Part shown: positions 1 to 12,700 of the stretch, one piece after another | Layout of the letters: every line of letters starts with the position of its first letter | Numbering within the stretch: position 1 is the stretch's first letter | Source of the DNA: Spisula solida | Lineage: Eukaryota; Mollusca; Bivalvia; Venerida; Mactridae | Assembly: GCA_947247005.1 (NCBI GenBank) | Contig: OX365955.1 | Location: 14,303,322 to 14,367,321 of the forward strand | Length of the DNA stretch: 64,000 nt | Reading direction: 5' to 3' | Translations under genes and position numbers: made by a program | Notes under the pieces: generated by a model | Told to the model about the DNA's origin: nothing | What the model saw: only the letters and a program-made list of their open reading frames with translations | Databases searched by the model: none

Positions 1-1530
1 GGTGCGTCTGGCGTACAGAGCAACGGTTGAGTGGTTGCAGGTCAACCGTACGTCTAGGAGTGCCGTCCGTCTTGCTAGTGACTACCATTCTGGAGCACCA
101 TGTCGTTGGTGTGTTTGGGCTAACCCGCTCGAGCACACCGATGCGAACATCTCTCTCAAGGTCTCCATGCACCTGTTCCTGCCAATGGATAGGGACTAGG
201 GCTGGCTTGTGGATGGCTACGGGTGTGGTATTGGGATCCACATGCAGTTGAAGGGGTTCGCACGACATCAAGGGCAGCGGCTGATGCTCACACACATTAA
301 ACACAGAGGCACCATAGTAATCAAGCAACCAGTTCTCCACTTCTCTGACATTGTCCTCTGTAGCCTCCAAACCAGGCGGCAGTTCAGTGGGTCTAGGGGG
401 TGGCTCCATTTGACGTCTCGGGCATGAGCATACATCATCACTGGGGTCTTTGGTGGAGGCGACATATTCTGAGGATGGATCAACATTGCAGTTGGGGAAG
501 GTCTGGTGGATGACTCCGAGTGACACAAGGGCTTCTCTGCACAGAAAGGCTTTCTCTATGGTGTCTGACACATAACATAGCAATCTGGTTGATCTGGCGG
601 GCGCGGCCAAATCGGTGGTTGCAACATCCAGTGCAACAGCACCGATCACACCAAGGTCCTCCTTGATGGCCCCACGCATCACAAGCTTCACCGGAATTAG
701 GTCCTCCCCTGTCATACCAAGATTATGTACAGACCGTAGTGGCATTATCGAACTTTGGCAACCTGTGTCAGCCACCATTGACATAGTCACAGACTTCAGT
801 TTGGAAATTTCAAGCTTTCTATTTCCTAACAATGAGTGGTCCTTATGAAGTGGCGTGACCTTCACAGTTATCACTGGGTGTGGTCTAGAGGGTCTAGGGA
901 TCCATTTTCCATCAAACACATGATGTTCCAGACGTGCTGCAGACGCTTGATGCAGAGATTGAATGGTCTGGGGTCTGATCTCTGCTGCTGTGCACAGCTG
1001 GTCAAAGACATAGCCACTGTCATTGCATCCGTTGTCTGTGGTTGAGCCAGTGGAAACTTGATTCTTCGGAGGCTGTCTACGACCCACACTTTTCTGACAG
1101 TTTTTTGATGATGAGTCACGGTGGCCCCATATACCACAACTAACACACTTTGTGCAAGATGATGTGAAATGTCCCTTTACCTCACACTTGTTACATGTTA
1201 CTGTCCATGCTTCACAGGCCCTGGCACGTGCTTTACGATCATTCCTTTGGGCGTGTGCGGAACCACCACATGCCCAACATTTTGTCCCTGCTGGTGTGGG
1301 TGGTTTCTGTGGAGGATGCGCGACACCCACTGCACCCAGAGAATCTCCTACCGCACTCCTAGTCACTTTGCCCTGCTCCTTCTGCGCGATGAAAGACACA
1401 GTTTCATTAAGAGTACGATCAGTCTTTGGGTCACCCAACAGGTCTGACAGGATCTCTGGATCCGCAATACCCCTAATCAGATTGTCTTTGATGATCTCAT
1501 CACTGTAGTCGAATACGTGATTACAATCTT
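1..1530 (-). CDS. Gypsy-type LTR retrotransposon gag-pol fragment (zinc knuckles, protease, start of RT); runs off the left edge
   Basis: Read on the minus strand, one frame stays open from about 1585 to position 1 with no stop, although it has no boundary start or stop and so is easy to miss. In order it shows a short gag C-terminal part (about 1530-1330), Cys-rich knuckles including CNKCEVKGHF and a following CxxC (about 1265-1125), a retropepsin-like site with VADTGCQSS (about 770-755), and near the left edge the N-terminal lead-in of a Gypsy reverse transcriptase with the RRTVDLQPLNR motif (about 45-15). The product would be a polyprotein for reverse transcription and integration. The rest of RT, RNase H and integrase must lie to the left. 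The right end abuts an oppositely oriented LINE fragment near 1520-1530, so the 5' part of gag and the LTR are missing. The intact frame suggests a fairly young copy. Confidence 0.85.
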
Positions 1531-1876
1531 GCTCCTTTTTGACTTTCTGTGGGATGGAAAACCCGACAAAATAAAACGAAAACTACTCTCAAAGAATTAT
1601 GAAGACGGTGGGCTAAAATTGACAGATATATACGCATTCTTATACTCATTAAAGTCTTGTTGGGTAAAAAGAATTATTGACAAAAATAACAACGGATACT
1701 GGAAAATATTCTTCAAACAACAATTTGGTTCAGTTTTACAACGACATGCTCCTCTCAGGCATCAAATGGTAAAAAAAATAATCCAACCTGACTGGTTCAG
1801 TTCCGATATACTTATTGCTATAAGACAAAGAAATTACTTTCATAACAAACATTATCCCAGTCTTCAAGAAGGGTGA
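1517..1876 (+). pseudogene. LINE ORF2 C-terminal fragment
   Basis: A 119-codon open stretch carries FLWDGKPDKIKRK followed by YEDGGLKLTDI, a signature of the region after the reverse transcriptase in many non-LTR retrotransposons. There is no RT catalytic core and no sensible start, so this is a truncated relic. It begins exactly where the opposing Gypsy fragment ends, which suggests one element inserted in or truncated the other. Confidence 0.65.
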
Positions 1877-1965
1877 TACTCATGATAAAACCAACTATAG
1901 ACCAATATCTATTTTACCAGTGACATTTCATTAATACTTGAAAGACATGTAAGTAAGTTTTTTTA
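1857..1965 (+). pseudogene. Short LINE reverse transcriptase fragment
   Basis: In a different frame from the preceding relic, the translation reads PVFKKGDTHDKTNYRPISI and then hits a stop. This is the N-terminal RT motif (xPxFKKGDxxxxxNYRPISxL) of non-LTR elements. In an intact LINE this motif lies upstream of the C-terminal motif found just to the left, so the two pieces come from different or rearranged copies. Confidence 0.6.
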
Positions 1966-3531
1966 AGATAAGTCGCTTAATAGAGATGGTCGCTAGTGCA
2001 GGTTCTACTGTATACACAACTATAATACAATTCAGAACTCACATTAACAATAGCAACATATTTATTCTATTTGTGTTTTGCTGAGAAGGTTAGAAAAAAT
2101 AAAACATGATAGAGTTGAAGATGTTGCATAAGCAAGACATATAATAAACACAGTTAGTCAAACAGGATCCTGTCCATCACAGACCTGTGAGTACATCAGA
2201 CATTGGTAGGTCCATTACAGACCTGTGAGGTTCACATCATGTATCAGCGAAGGGAGTGAGGTTGCAGTTAAGATTTTATTCGCATGCAGGTGTCACATGT
2301 TCTATCAATCATGAGTCACATGACCATACATCAGATAAATACAATTTCTATTAATAGCTACCAATCAAATCAAGACAAACCAGATCATTCACATTAGCAT
2401 TCACAATTATTGTTTCCATTAGTTTGTTCGATACATTCTCAACAATTTTGTAAGACAAATACCTGCTAAACTCCCTGTTCGGCAAATTTGGTGTAAAATA
2501 ATAAATATCAGTAACATAAATTTTATATATAAACATATTTTATTATTACAAAAAATACCGATTCCAAAAATTCACACTCTCATTTAAAATATTCTTATTT
2601 TTACTAATTTTTAAAAATTAGGTATCAGCGCAGGCGTGTACTAACTTTATATTTTGTGTATTCATAAATAATATGATTTTCAACAATTGTACAAAATCGT
2701 ATTGCAATTTGTCATTTTATGACTATTTTTGGACAAAAAATGCATATTTTGGCCATTTTAGGGGTCAAATGAAACCCCTTATGACGTCATCCAGCTCATA
2801 TAAATATTGTGTAAACATGATAAACAGACATTTAAGATATTAGGTTATCGTTTTCTGTAAAGAAAACTTTCATAACATAGATTTTATTTTTTCCAAAATA
2901 TTTGGACCATAAACGCCCCTTATCGTCCCTGCTCCTTTACAAACATTTCTGCATTTTTGTGTATTCAAACAGATGAATTTTTGCCCCTTCACATTAAAGA
3001 GTTTTCACCTTCAAATTGAACAGATTTTGTATGTTCAAAATGAAAAGATTTTGCACCTTAAAAACAGAGGAGTTGTCAGTGACTTTAAATTAAACATTTT
3101 TGTACCTCCAACATATTGAGTTATGTACTTAAAGATTGAAGTATGTTTGTACCTTAAAATAGAAGAACTTTTTCAAACCATTAAATAAATTTCAGCCACC
3201 TCTATAAGTGCTACTAACACCTCAAAACCTGCCACCAAATTAAATAGTACTTTTGGTTGCTCTATCTTTTCTACTGGGTTATTCAGCTAGTTATAATTTA
3301 TTATACTTTTCGACAGCTTGGACTTGGGCGGATCAGCGCTTGTTTAGTTGGGCATTGGGCTTTGTGTGTTTTTAATGTTTTCTGTGCTCGGCTGGTTAAG
3401 TTGAGTGCTGCCTTCCCTGTCTGACTTAATATACTCTTTTTACATACATATTTCTAGTAAACGTGTAGGATTTTTTGAGTCTCCAACTCTGGAGGTAATA
3501 AAAGTATAATTATCCTATTTTCCTAGCATAC
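1966..3531. other. AT-rich non-coding stretch inside the FGFR-type gene
   Basis: No exon, RNA gene or complete element recognised. There is a small direct repeat (ACAGACCTGTGAG at about 2180 and 2218) and several runs of short A/T-rich words. By gene structure this is the intron after the last visible FGFR-type exon. Confidence 0.4.
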
Positions 3532-3719
3532 CTGTAGCATTTTAAGATAAGGCTTTCCTTTGTCATCTGTAAATGAGTCGTTGACCATATAGTGTTTAAA
3601 CCACTTTAACCATGGATGTGAGTCGGACATGACTATCTTGCAGGTGAATGTCACATTCTCGCCTTCCATCACTGTCTGGTTCTTCACATCTTCCATCATC
3701 AGTGCGATCGCAACACGTT
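3532..3719 (-). CDS. FGFR-type gene, exon 4: first half of Ig domain 3
   Basis: Acceptor TTCATAG, donor GTATGC, phase 1 in and phase 0 out, 63 codons. Shows NQT and NVT glycosylation sites, the first Ig cysteine (VTFTCK), the tryptophan in WLKWFKH and a final GKPYLKMLQ. The exon end corresponds to the end of vertebrate exon IIIa, after which alternative IIIb/IIIc exons are used. Confidence 0.85.
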
Positions 3720-6700
3720 CTATGAACCAAACAGTAATAACAACATTTTATTTTGGATCCTTATAAACAACAGCTTTTGTTAATGCCAGCAATTATGATC
3801 ACAATCATTTGTATACAGACCAGTAGCCCTTGCAACCGGAAGTAAGCTTGCTAAAGCACACTATATCTAACACTATGGTATGTTACGATCTGGACCAATA
3901 TTCACAATGGTTTTAAGTTTTTTTCTAAAACAATTTTTCACGTGTAAAATTTTCGCTTAGAAATAAAATCAAAATTTTATCTTCAGACAATTCTGTTGTT
4001 CTATCATAACTTTATAAGGAAACAAAAGTGAGCGGTTCACTTACGTTGTACTACCAATTTGTAGGTATGATTAATGTTACCATACTCGTTGCTTACAATA
4101 CACGTATAGTACCCGGTGTCTTCTAACGTTAACAAGGAAATCTTCAACGTATAGTCCTCCATTATGAACTGAAAATGAAAACAAAGTAGGTTATATACTC
4201 AACATATCAGTTAATAACAAATAAATATCAGGATCAAAATGACAATCTTCTAGACGATAATCAAGGGCAACAACTCCAGATTCTATTACACTAAAATTGA
4301 TCGCCGGAGACGTTTGATATATCAGCAATCAGAAACCTAAGGGAATGGGGCAAAATGCATACATACAACTAATGATTATATTAAAGAAGCAAAAAACATG
4401 TATATATCATTATATAATGCTCTCCTACTAAGATGAGCGCCTGTACACCTCGTTTACCACTTATCCCAGACATGAAATGTAATCATCATATACTTAAACT
4501 CAAGATGAAATATAATCAGGTTTTTTAGCAAGCCAGGCCTGTAGCAGGAATCCAAAATGGCTCAATACACAAAGAAGTCTGTGTTTTCACTTTAACGCAA
4601 GCTAGACCCGCAAACTAGACCCGCAAGCAAGATCATTCTACTAATGAGTTATCCAGCATGCATGTTCCTAACATGTCAGATTCTTAAACTATCCTGAGCC
4701 GTTGTTTGATACATGAACTGTTCAATGTCTTATTTTGACCCTTCCAAAAAAACAGCATAGAATTATTTTGAAAATAATTCAGTAAGAATGCACGATATGC
4801 GTACCTACTAATTTACCTAAAAAACAAAAATATGCATGTCATTTATTTGTAAATGGGAAATATTTTTATGAAGTGTTGAGCATATCAACAATAACACAAT
4901 ACAAGACAGGAATTCATTTTGGTAACTGACCATAAATTAAGAAATGAATCATCTTTACCTCTCATATACACAATATAATCATCTTAGACAGCAAACTGGT
5001 GTTAAAAGGATTAGTTTACGAAACAAGACATTTCAAACAGAATTGATAATTCGGGACAGATTTTATTTCTTTGCAAGCTTTTACGGGAACAATGTTTAGC
5101 ACATAGATGACCCGAGACAAGAACAAAGTTCCTTCATACCATGAACCAGGAAGATAGGTTTCCCCATTCCAATATTATAATATTTAATCCGACATGAAGA
5201 GATCATAGTTCCAACAAAAATCAGAAACACATGCAGGAAAATTCACTTTTTTCATGACTGATTTCGGATTTTCTCATACCTTTTTTGAGTACTGACAGCC
5301 CCCTTCTTGGTTTGTGGCTTAACTCGGGGTTAGTTTACAAAATTTAACCAGTATTTCTCATGACTGAAATGATCGCCTCTATCAGTACAAGGCTTGTTCC
5401 AACATATCCTTGGTCACATGTTAAAAAGTAAAATATGTTCTATGGCAGCACTACATAGCCCCTTATAAGTTTGTGTATTTGTCTCGATCCTGGCACAACT
5501 GGAAAAAACAGGGTCAAGGAAGGGGCCATCAATGACTTACATCATAATTGACATTACACCAGTTGTCAATAAATACCCTTTAAATCAATTTTAACAGTGA
5601 ATTATAAGTGAATTATAATCACATGGTACAAAGTTTTAATTTGAAAACCTTTGCCAAGCAACTTCGACAAACAATCAGGTGGAGTGGTCTCTTCTCTAGC
5701 GTAATGTCAATAGTAGTGAACAAACCATAAAGAAATAATTGTACTGTACCTTGCTATTCCCTGTTGCGATCTGGGTATGTTTATCCTTCCACCAGGTGAT
5801 AGAAGCTTTAGGATACGAGCGGACTGAACAGTCCATCTCAACAGATGTTGAAGCTGGACGTGCGATATAACCAACCATATATTCCTCCTTGTTAAATACT
5901 GGTGGTCCTGTAAATATAATACACTAACATTTAATGTCAAATACATCGAAAATTTGTAAACCAACTAGAAAGGAGAGTTGTTCTTACTCAGATATACTAA
6001 TTTATTATAACAATATAAGCACAATATAAATGGGTCAGTCTGCATGAAAGCATCTAAACCAGCATCATAAAAAGTTCTTGAATAGTCCCTGATGTGGATA
6101 TATGAAGAGCACTTCAACCAGTAATGAACTGTTCATGAACATGACAATGTGCACAATTATTGATGACATCACAAATTTTCAAAATGGCTGCAAGTATGAC
6201 ATGTGCTCAGATGTTTGAAACATTTTAAATAGTGTGTATTGGGCAGTGTGGATATCCTTCTACCTTCCCCACCAACAACAAAAATACTGTACGTCATAGA
6301 GTTTGACGCCACTTTTTTGGACGTTGCTGTCAGAGGACCTTTTTGTGTCCAATTTTACGTCATGGTTTATAGTTTGACAGCATTAATTTATAATAAAATT
6401 TCGTGGTTTTGGTAAAAAAGACCATTTCGATGGGACCTTAATTCGTGTATTTTGCATTTCAAGTAATAAATACAAGAGGGCATGTTTTTATGCCCCCGCC
6501 ATGAAATGGTGGAAGGGCATATAGTGTTCACCCTGTCCGTGTGTGTGTGGGTGTGTGTTCGAAAATTGTGAAATCCTGTCCGCTCTGTAACTTTGTCATT
6601 TCTTATTGGATATTGTAACGACTTGGAAATGGGGGGCTTACCATTTAATCCTACTTTACTTCTTTAGTTTTCATAGTATTCTTGACTGTTCTCTTGAGTC

Positions 6701-9700
6701 CATCCTAATTCCTTATTTATTGTATGAATTTCCTCTTAGCTGCTTTTAACGATGCATGGAATAGCATAAATAAGTGTTGACCTTTCGCTAAGGACCGATC
6801 AAGCACCCTTTATACTGATACATGCTCGTCTATCAAAGTCTATTTACTTTTGATGTCATTTCTTCGGTACCTATTTTCGCGACCTGATTGATCCGTCCAG
6901 TATTTCACGTCATGCCAACTTCGTCATCCTAAATCCATGAATGCATGTATTCCTTAGATATTTAGTGCTTGTTTGACACAGATTATAACGTCAGAACATG
7001 TATTTTAACCAGAATATCGGTAAATATTGTCCGAGCACATTTGTCCGGCCGCCGTTGGCTTCCATGTTTACTATGCATGATGGCGGTGTCTTACACATAA
7101 GGACTGGCGCTAGGGATAAGGACTGGCACTATAACTCAATAAACAAGCACAAATATGATGTTTTTATATTTTAAAATGATAAATAATATTATTTTGGGTT
7201 TATTGTGTGAATTTGAGTCCAATTGGATCAATAAAACATAAGTTATGACCAATTTTGGGATAAAATACATGTATTACCTCCCTTTCATTAAGAACTGGCG
7301 CTCGACAATCGATAGATTCGAAGAGAACTGGCGCTATAACTCAATAAAAATGCATACCTAAGACGTTTAAACGGTTTTAAATGATAAATAATAGTATTTC
7401 GGGTTTATTGTGTGAATTTGAGTCCAATTTGATCAATAAAACATAAGTCATGACCAATTTTGGGATAAAATACATGTATTACCTCCCTTTCATCACAATG
7501 GTGAGAACAGAGAGCGTTTCGTTGCATAAGGATTTCAACTCGAAATTCATGTGCATCCAGACCACACCACGAGGAGGCGCTCTCATCATGGTCCATTTTA
7601 GAATTTATTTTAAAATAATCCAAATAGCCAAAAATGATAAATAAAGTAATATACTTAATTAAGGATTTGCAAAGTTCTTAGTCAATTATCAAAACAGTAT
7701 TACCTAAAATAAAATAATTAAAACTTAATATAGACTTAATATAGACTACAATAAAAAGTTATTTAAGGCCGATAAATTTCAAAATTCTAAGCAAATTAAA
7801 ACAATTTACAACAACAACAACAACAACAACGTAACACACTGCCACCCCATGATGGGGCTCTACAGTGATTCTCAAGGCGTGTGTGTTACATCGTTATTGA
7901 TGAGGTGGTCGTTATTTGCGGTTTTACTGCACATTATATTTGCCCCCAACATACAACTTAACATAATAAATAAATAAATTCGCACGTGCATTTTACACAC
8001 ACCAAACGAATCTATGGTCTAATTATGATCCACGAAACATATTATTTTATTAAGTGCAAATAAAGCATTTCGAGCATTTCAGATATGGTATACATAACCA
8101 GTATTGTTTATAGATGAACATTTATACAAATCTACCGTCTGTACAAAACATTTATGACATGTAATATATATACAATAAACTCGTACTATCAGTGAAATTG
8201 GCAGTATACTGTGACTGAGGGAATATGACACTATTATACAGGGACAATAAAGGTGCGAATGATGAATGCAATTAAGTGTGCCCAAGAAAACGGTCAATTA
8301 ACAGCCATACCATATACATGTATAGTAATATTTCTTACCTGCACAAAGCTGCTTTGTAGTTGTAATCCTCATTATCCAAGGCACATTTAGCACACACAAA
8401 TTTGAGACTTGGTACTGACCAAGAGTCAAAATCTACTTCTGTCAACTTACAACATGTAAGATGCACCCAACTTTTGCACGGTGTGCACCAAATTGTTTGA
8501 CTCGCACAGTCCTTAGTACAAATTGAACAAGGATATTTTGTCTCCTTCATTTTGAAAAAATATACACAAAAAATGCAGAATTTGTAAATAAGTCCCAAAT
8601 AATTGCAACAGACACTTAAATTAATTAAATTTCTTAACAAATAATTAATTTAAAACTGTAAAACTAGACTTACAGTAAATGTATAATTGCAACAGACAAT
8701 TAATTAATTTTTGCAACAAATGATTAATTACAAACCGTAAAACAAATAATGCAGACTCGACTAACAAATTATTAAGTTAATCGATATACAGACAATTTTA
8801 ATGTTAAAAAATAATGAAGAAGCAGACAAATTATTCCAATTAACACAAATAATTGAACAATAATTTTGAACATTGAAACTTCTCATAGCATACGTATATA
8901 CTATCAGACTGATTTGATTAAGGGAATATACAATTATATACAGTTCACAAATAAAGAACTTTGGTAATTAGTTTGTTTTGACATAATTATGTCTTTGTCT
9001 GATTGTGTTTGTAATAGAAAATATTTGTTTTTCTGTTTTGATATCGATAATCATATGCCGTGCCTGATAGATCACACCGCTAGTTGAGTATGAAATGTCA
9101 GCGACTTGATTGTTATTTTGGAATTGTGATAAAACCAATTAACAAATAAAATATGCATTAACACTAGTATATAATTGGTGTATGTCACAGTTGGATGTAA
9201 CTAATTTCGCCAAACGACAATCATTAACTATATCTTAAAGAATTTGTGACAAACGAATTACGATTGTTAGTCGCATTCCATTCCGAATGTTCCATACAAT
9301 ATGTTTTAATTGTATTAGCTATCATAATTATAGGACGCAAATGGTATCATGTATGTAATTCAAGTAATAATACAAGAACAACATTTATTATAACATAATT
9401 CGACTTTAATTTATATATACGACATATCCTAACATATGTGATGTTCATAATTACTATATAGTATCATTAAAAATCATTACAACATGTTACTTAATTAGTT
9501 CGTATTTCTGTTCAATTACACTCTCAGCGCCAGTTCTTAATGAAAGGGAGGTAATACATGTATTTTATCCCAAACTTGGTCATAACTTATGTTTTATTGA
9601 TCCAATTGGACTCAAATTCACACAATAAACCCGAAATACTATTATTTATCATTTTAAAATATAAAAACATCATATTTGTGCTTGTTTATTGAGTTATAGT

Positions 9701-12700
9701 GCCAGTCCTTATGTGTAAGACACCCCATGATGGGAGTAAGTTGCCAAGCGATTATAGAACGTATCGCTGTCGTCTTGCGTCTTTTGTCTTAAGCAATGAG
9801 AGATTTTACCGTCAGGAATAGGTTCAACCCTATGGTAACTATTTTTATGTTATTTAACTGCTTTAATTATGTTTAAGAATATTTCATGTGTTTTTCAAGT
9901 ACAAAAATGTATTTATTCTTAACTTGTGACCATTTTTTCGTTTGTGACCAATTATTGGTCACAGTGACCAATTTTTGGTCACAGTGACCAATTGTGACCA
10001 ATTATGACCATTTTTTGGTCACTGTGACCCATTCTTCATAGTGTGACCCGTTTTTGGTCAATTGTGACCAATTGTGACCACTTTTTCGGTCACACAGTAT
10101 AAAAGGACCGATTTTGTGACCAGCGAGGTCACTTTTCCTCTATACATCACTGAGAACGTCCGAGTTATACACCGAACCTAAGCTACCGTAAAATACGAAT
10201 ACTTCGTAATGAACACTTTTCTTACATTACCTGTAAGTGGATTTTAAGCATTCTTAAGCCATTTCAAGTTAAATAAAGTGTACCATTTCATTCTTCATGT
10301 ATTAAACCAGAGAATAGGAACTGTTTTAGACATTCATTGCAATTGAGAGCTACAATTATCCTGATTTTAGGTCTAGATTTAAGTAATAAAGTAGGCCCAA
10401 GTGTGTATCACTGTATTCATCTTCATATTTTTGATGCAAAGACCCATAACCATTTGAAGCATTTTATTGACTGTATATTTACATATATATTAGAGTATAT
10501 TATGAAACTTGATGTGTAGAGCCGTCGTATATAGAGATCTACCAGAACAACATAAAGTACAGTAGAAGCAATACAAGTCTTGTTGTTTTATTAGTTAAAT
10601 ATCTTACGAGTTGAAGTGCCAGTTTGTCCATCCTAATCACTTTTTCACAGAACCCTCATTACTGAGGTGTACGTCATTTCTACGAGAGTATAACCAGTTT
10701 TCACTGAACCCTCATTACTGAGGTGTACATCATTTCTACAAGAGTATAACCAGTTTTCACAGAACCCTCATTACTGAGGTGTACATCATTTCTACAAGAG
10801 TATAACCAGTTTTCAAAGAAGCCACATTACTGAGGTGTACGTCATCAAGACAAGAATATAGTCATCCTGAGAACTACAAAGAGTCTACACACCTCATCAC
10901 TGAGGCGTAACAATATTTATAATATTTGGTACAAATGTTTTCCACATCAAGACGATGTGTCATGTACAAGACCCATGTCCCTAGCTCAAAGGTCAAGGTC
11001 ACATTTAGAGGCCAAAGGTTAAAAGGCTCAAATAGGCATGTGATTCGTGTCTGCTCTGTAACTTTGTCATTTCTTATTGGATATTTATCATATGTGGTAC
11101 AAATGTTTACCACATCAAGGCGATGTGTCATGCGCAAGAACCAGGCCCCTAGCTAAAAGGTCAAGGTCACACTTTTTTTCCCGAAGGCATTGATAGCTGG
11201 GCCAATAATAAAATATTGTTTGTTTCCCCTCCCCAGACCGACCGTTGAAAATGGTTGCGACCGTAATATTTTTTTGAAGTTGGCCAAAAAAATGCCCGGG
11301 TGCGAATATTTTAGGTACGATTATTATTGGGTACGAAACACTCCGATCCGCCTGGTACGGTTTTTAGTAGCTGCTTGCTGGTTCCTGTAATTTCAGCGTA
11401 ATTGTCGATATTAATGGGTTGAAGTAGGGAACCTTCGTCAAGCATGGCGGCGCAGCACACAATTTGAGTTTCAGTGAGTGTTAAAAACGATGGTTTTACA
11501 TGGATACTTGTTAAAAAGCGTCGCCCAAATAAACATTTTATAATCTATGAATGAGGAAATTGGCATAACTCACAGCCATCTGAATGAGAATGATGACTTG
11601 AATAAAGGCTTAGTAACATGCGAAGTGTCGGCCCGAGAAAACGATACTCAGCTATACGCGGTCGACAAATATGACGTCATTTACACAGTATTGGACTGTA
11701 TTACAAACGGCATTTCAAACATTTGCACAAATTGACAACACACATACCACAACCAGTGAAGATAGCTTCTTAGCACTTAATAGGGCCTGTCTTGGTCAGT
11801 TTAGCACTTAATAGGGTCTGTCTTGGTCAGTTTAGACAGTGATACTGACTTGTTTAACACAAAGACCTAAATATACAAAGATTGGAAAAATCTACCAAAT
11901 CTCACAATATCTCGCGTCAGTTTTCTGAAATCTCGCCAAATCTCGTTTGTTTTTAATACCTTATATCTCCTGTTTTAATATACATTGGAAAACAAGAGGG
12001 CCCAAAGGGCCCTAGGTCGCTCACCTGTCGTACTAGTGCATGCACACCCCTATGGTGATTCTACACATTTTCTGAATAAAATTTAAGGAAATTCAGCCTC
12101 TATTGCAAGTTTTTGTATGATTTGACCATGTGACCTAGCGTTTGACCCCAGATGACTTAATTAATATCAAACTTAACCTAGATTGTGTTGAGATGATTAT
12201 TAGGACCAAATTTCATAAAGATTAAGTCGAAATTGTAACCTCTGGTGACTACACAAGGTTTTTCTATGATCTGACCTATAATTTAAACAAAATATTTCCT
12301 CCATATAACTGTACAAATACATGCTATAAAGACAGAACAATACCTTAACACTTAAAAAAATAATTATGGTTCCAGTGGGGTTTGAACCCACGACCCTCAG
12401 GAAAATGTCAATTGACATTGTGACCTTGTTTTTGACGCCAGATGACCCAAAATCGAATTTGGCCTAGATTTTGTTGACAGGATCATTGTGACAAAGTTTC
12501 ATAAAGATTTAGTTGAAATTGTAACCTCTGGTGACTGACTACACAAGGTTTTTCTATGATTTGACCTTTATTTTAAACAAAATATTTTGGAATATTTTTC
12601 CTCCATATAACTGGACAAATACATGCTATAAAGACAAAACAATACCTAAACACTTAAAAAAATAAAAATTAAAAATTATGGTTCCAGTGGGGTTTGAACC

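Larger units (their letters stand above)
7084..9725. mobile_element. 2.6-kb DNA transposon with about 200-bp inverted repeats and 8-bp target duplication
   Basis: Ends are CGGTGTCTTACACATAAGG at 7084 and the reverse complement of GGGTGTCTTACACATAAGG at 9725. Both are flanked by CATGATGG (7076-7083 and 9726-9733). The arms (7084-7301 and about 9527-9725) match closely by eye. A third, direct copy of most of the arm lies at about 7318-7494. The 8-bp duplication fits hAT or P-like transposition, but the ends are not typical of either. The interior is AT-rich, with no transposase and one PHD-finger exon on the minus strand. Confidence 0.8.
6614..10912. mobile_element. Solo-LTR-like insertion, TG..CA ends, ATAT target duplication
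   Basis: Insertion begins TGTAACGACTT and ends GGCGTAACA, flanked by ATAT at 6610-6613 and 10913-10916. After removing the nested transposon (7084-9725 plus one copy of its target duplication) about 1.65 kb remains, with no coding domains. It holds a TATA box (10098), an AATAAA (10272-10277) and a terminal array of 56-bp repeats. That is what an isolated long terminal repeat would look like. The size is large for an LTR, and no second LTR or internal region is present, so the class is inferred from ends, duplication and regulatory content only. Confidence 0.55.
6488..11176 (+). mobile_element. Family B repeat (GCCCCCG-ended minisatellite element), split by a nested insertion
   Basis: The left part (6488-6613) starts ATGCCCCCGCCATG..ATGGTGGAAGGGCAT, a terminal hairpin, then CCTGTCCGTGTG and CCGCTCTGTAACTTTGTC. 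The sequence breaks off at 6613 and resumes at 10913 (TTTGGTACAAATGTTTTCCA..), followed by a second, uninterrupted copy of the same repeat unit from about 11050. The join is predicted by that second unit (ATTGGATATTTATCATATGTGG). Other copies in the window: 37896-38672, 45684-45921 and 50845-51096. Confidence 0.7.

Noticed and set aside
6488..6613. Independent short MITE
   Set aside because: It is the left part of a family B element that resumes at 10913.
7405..7623. Minus-strand frame as a second exon of the PHD gene
   Set aside because: It overlaps the duplicated transposon arm and has no acceptor site matching the phase of the exon ending at 8339.
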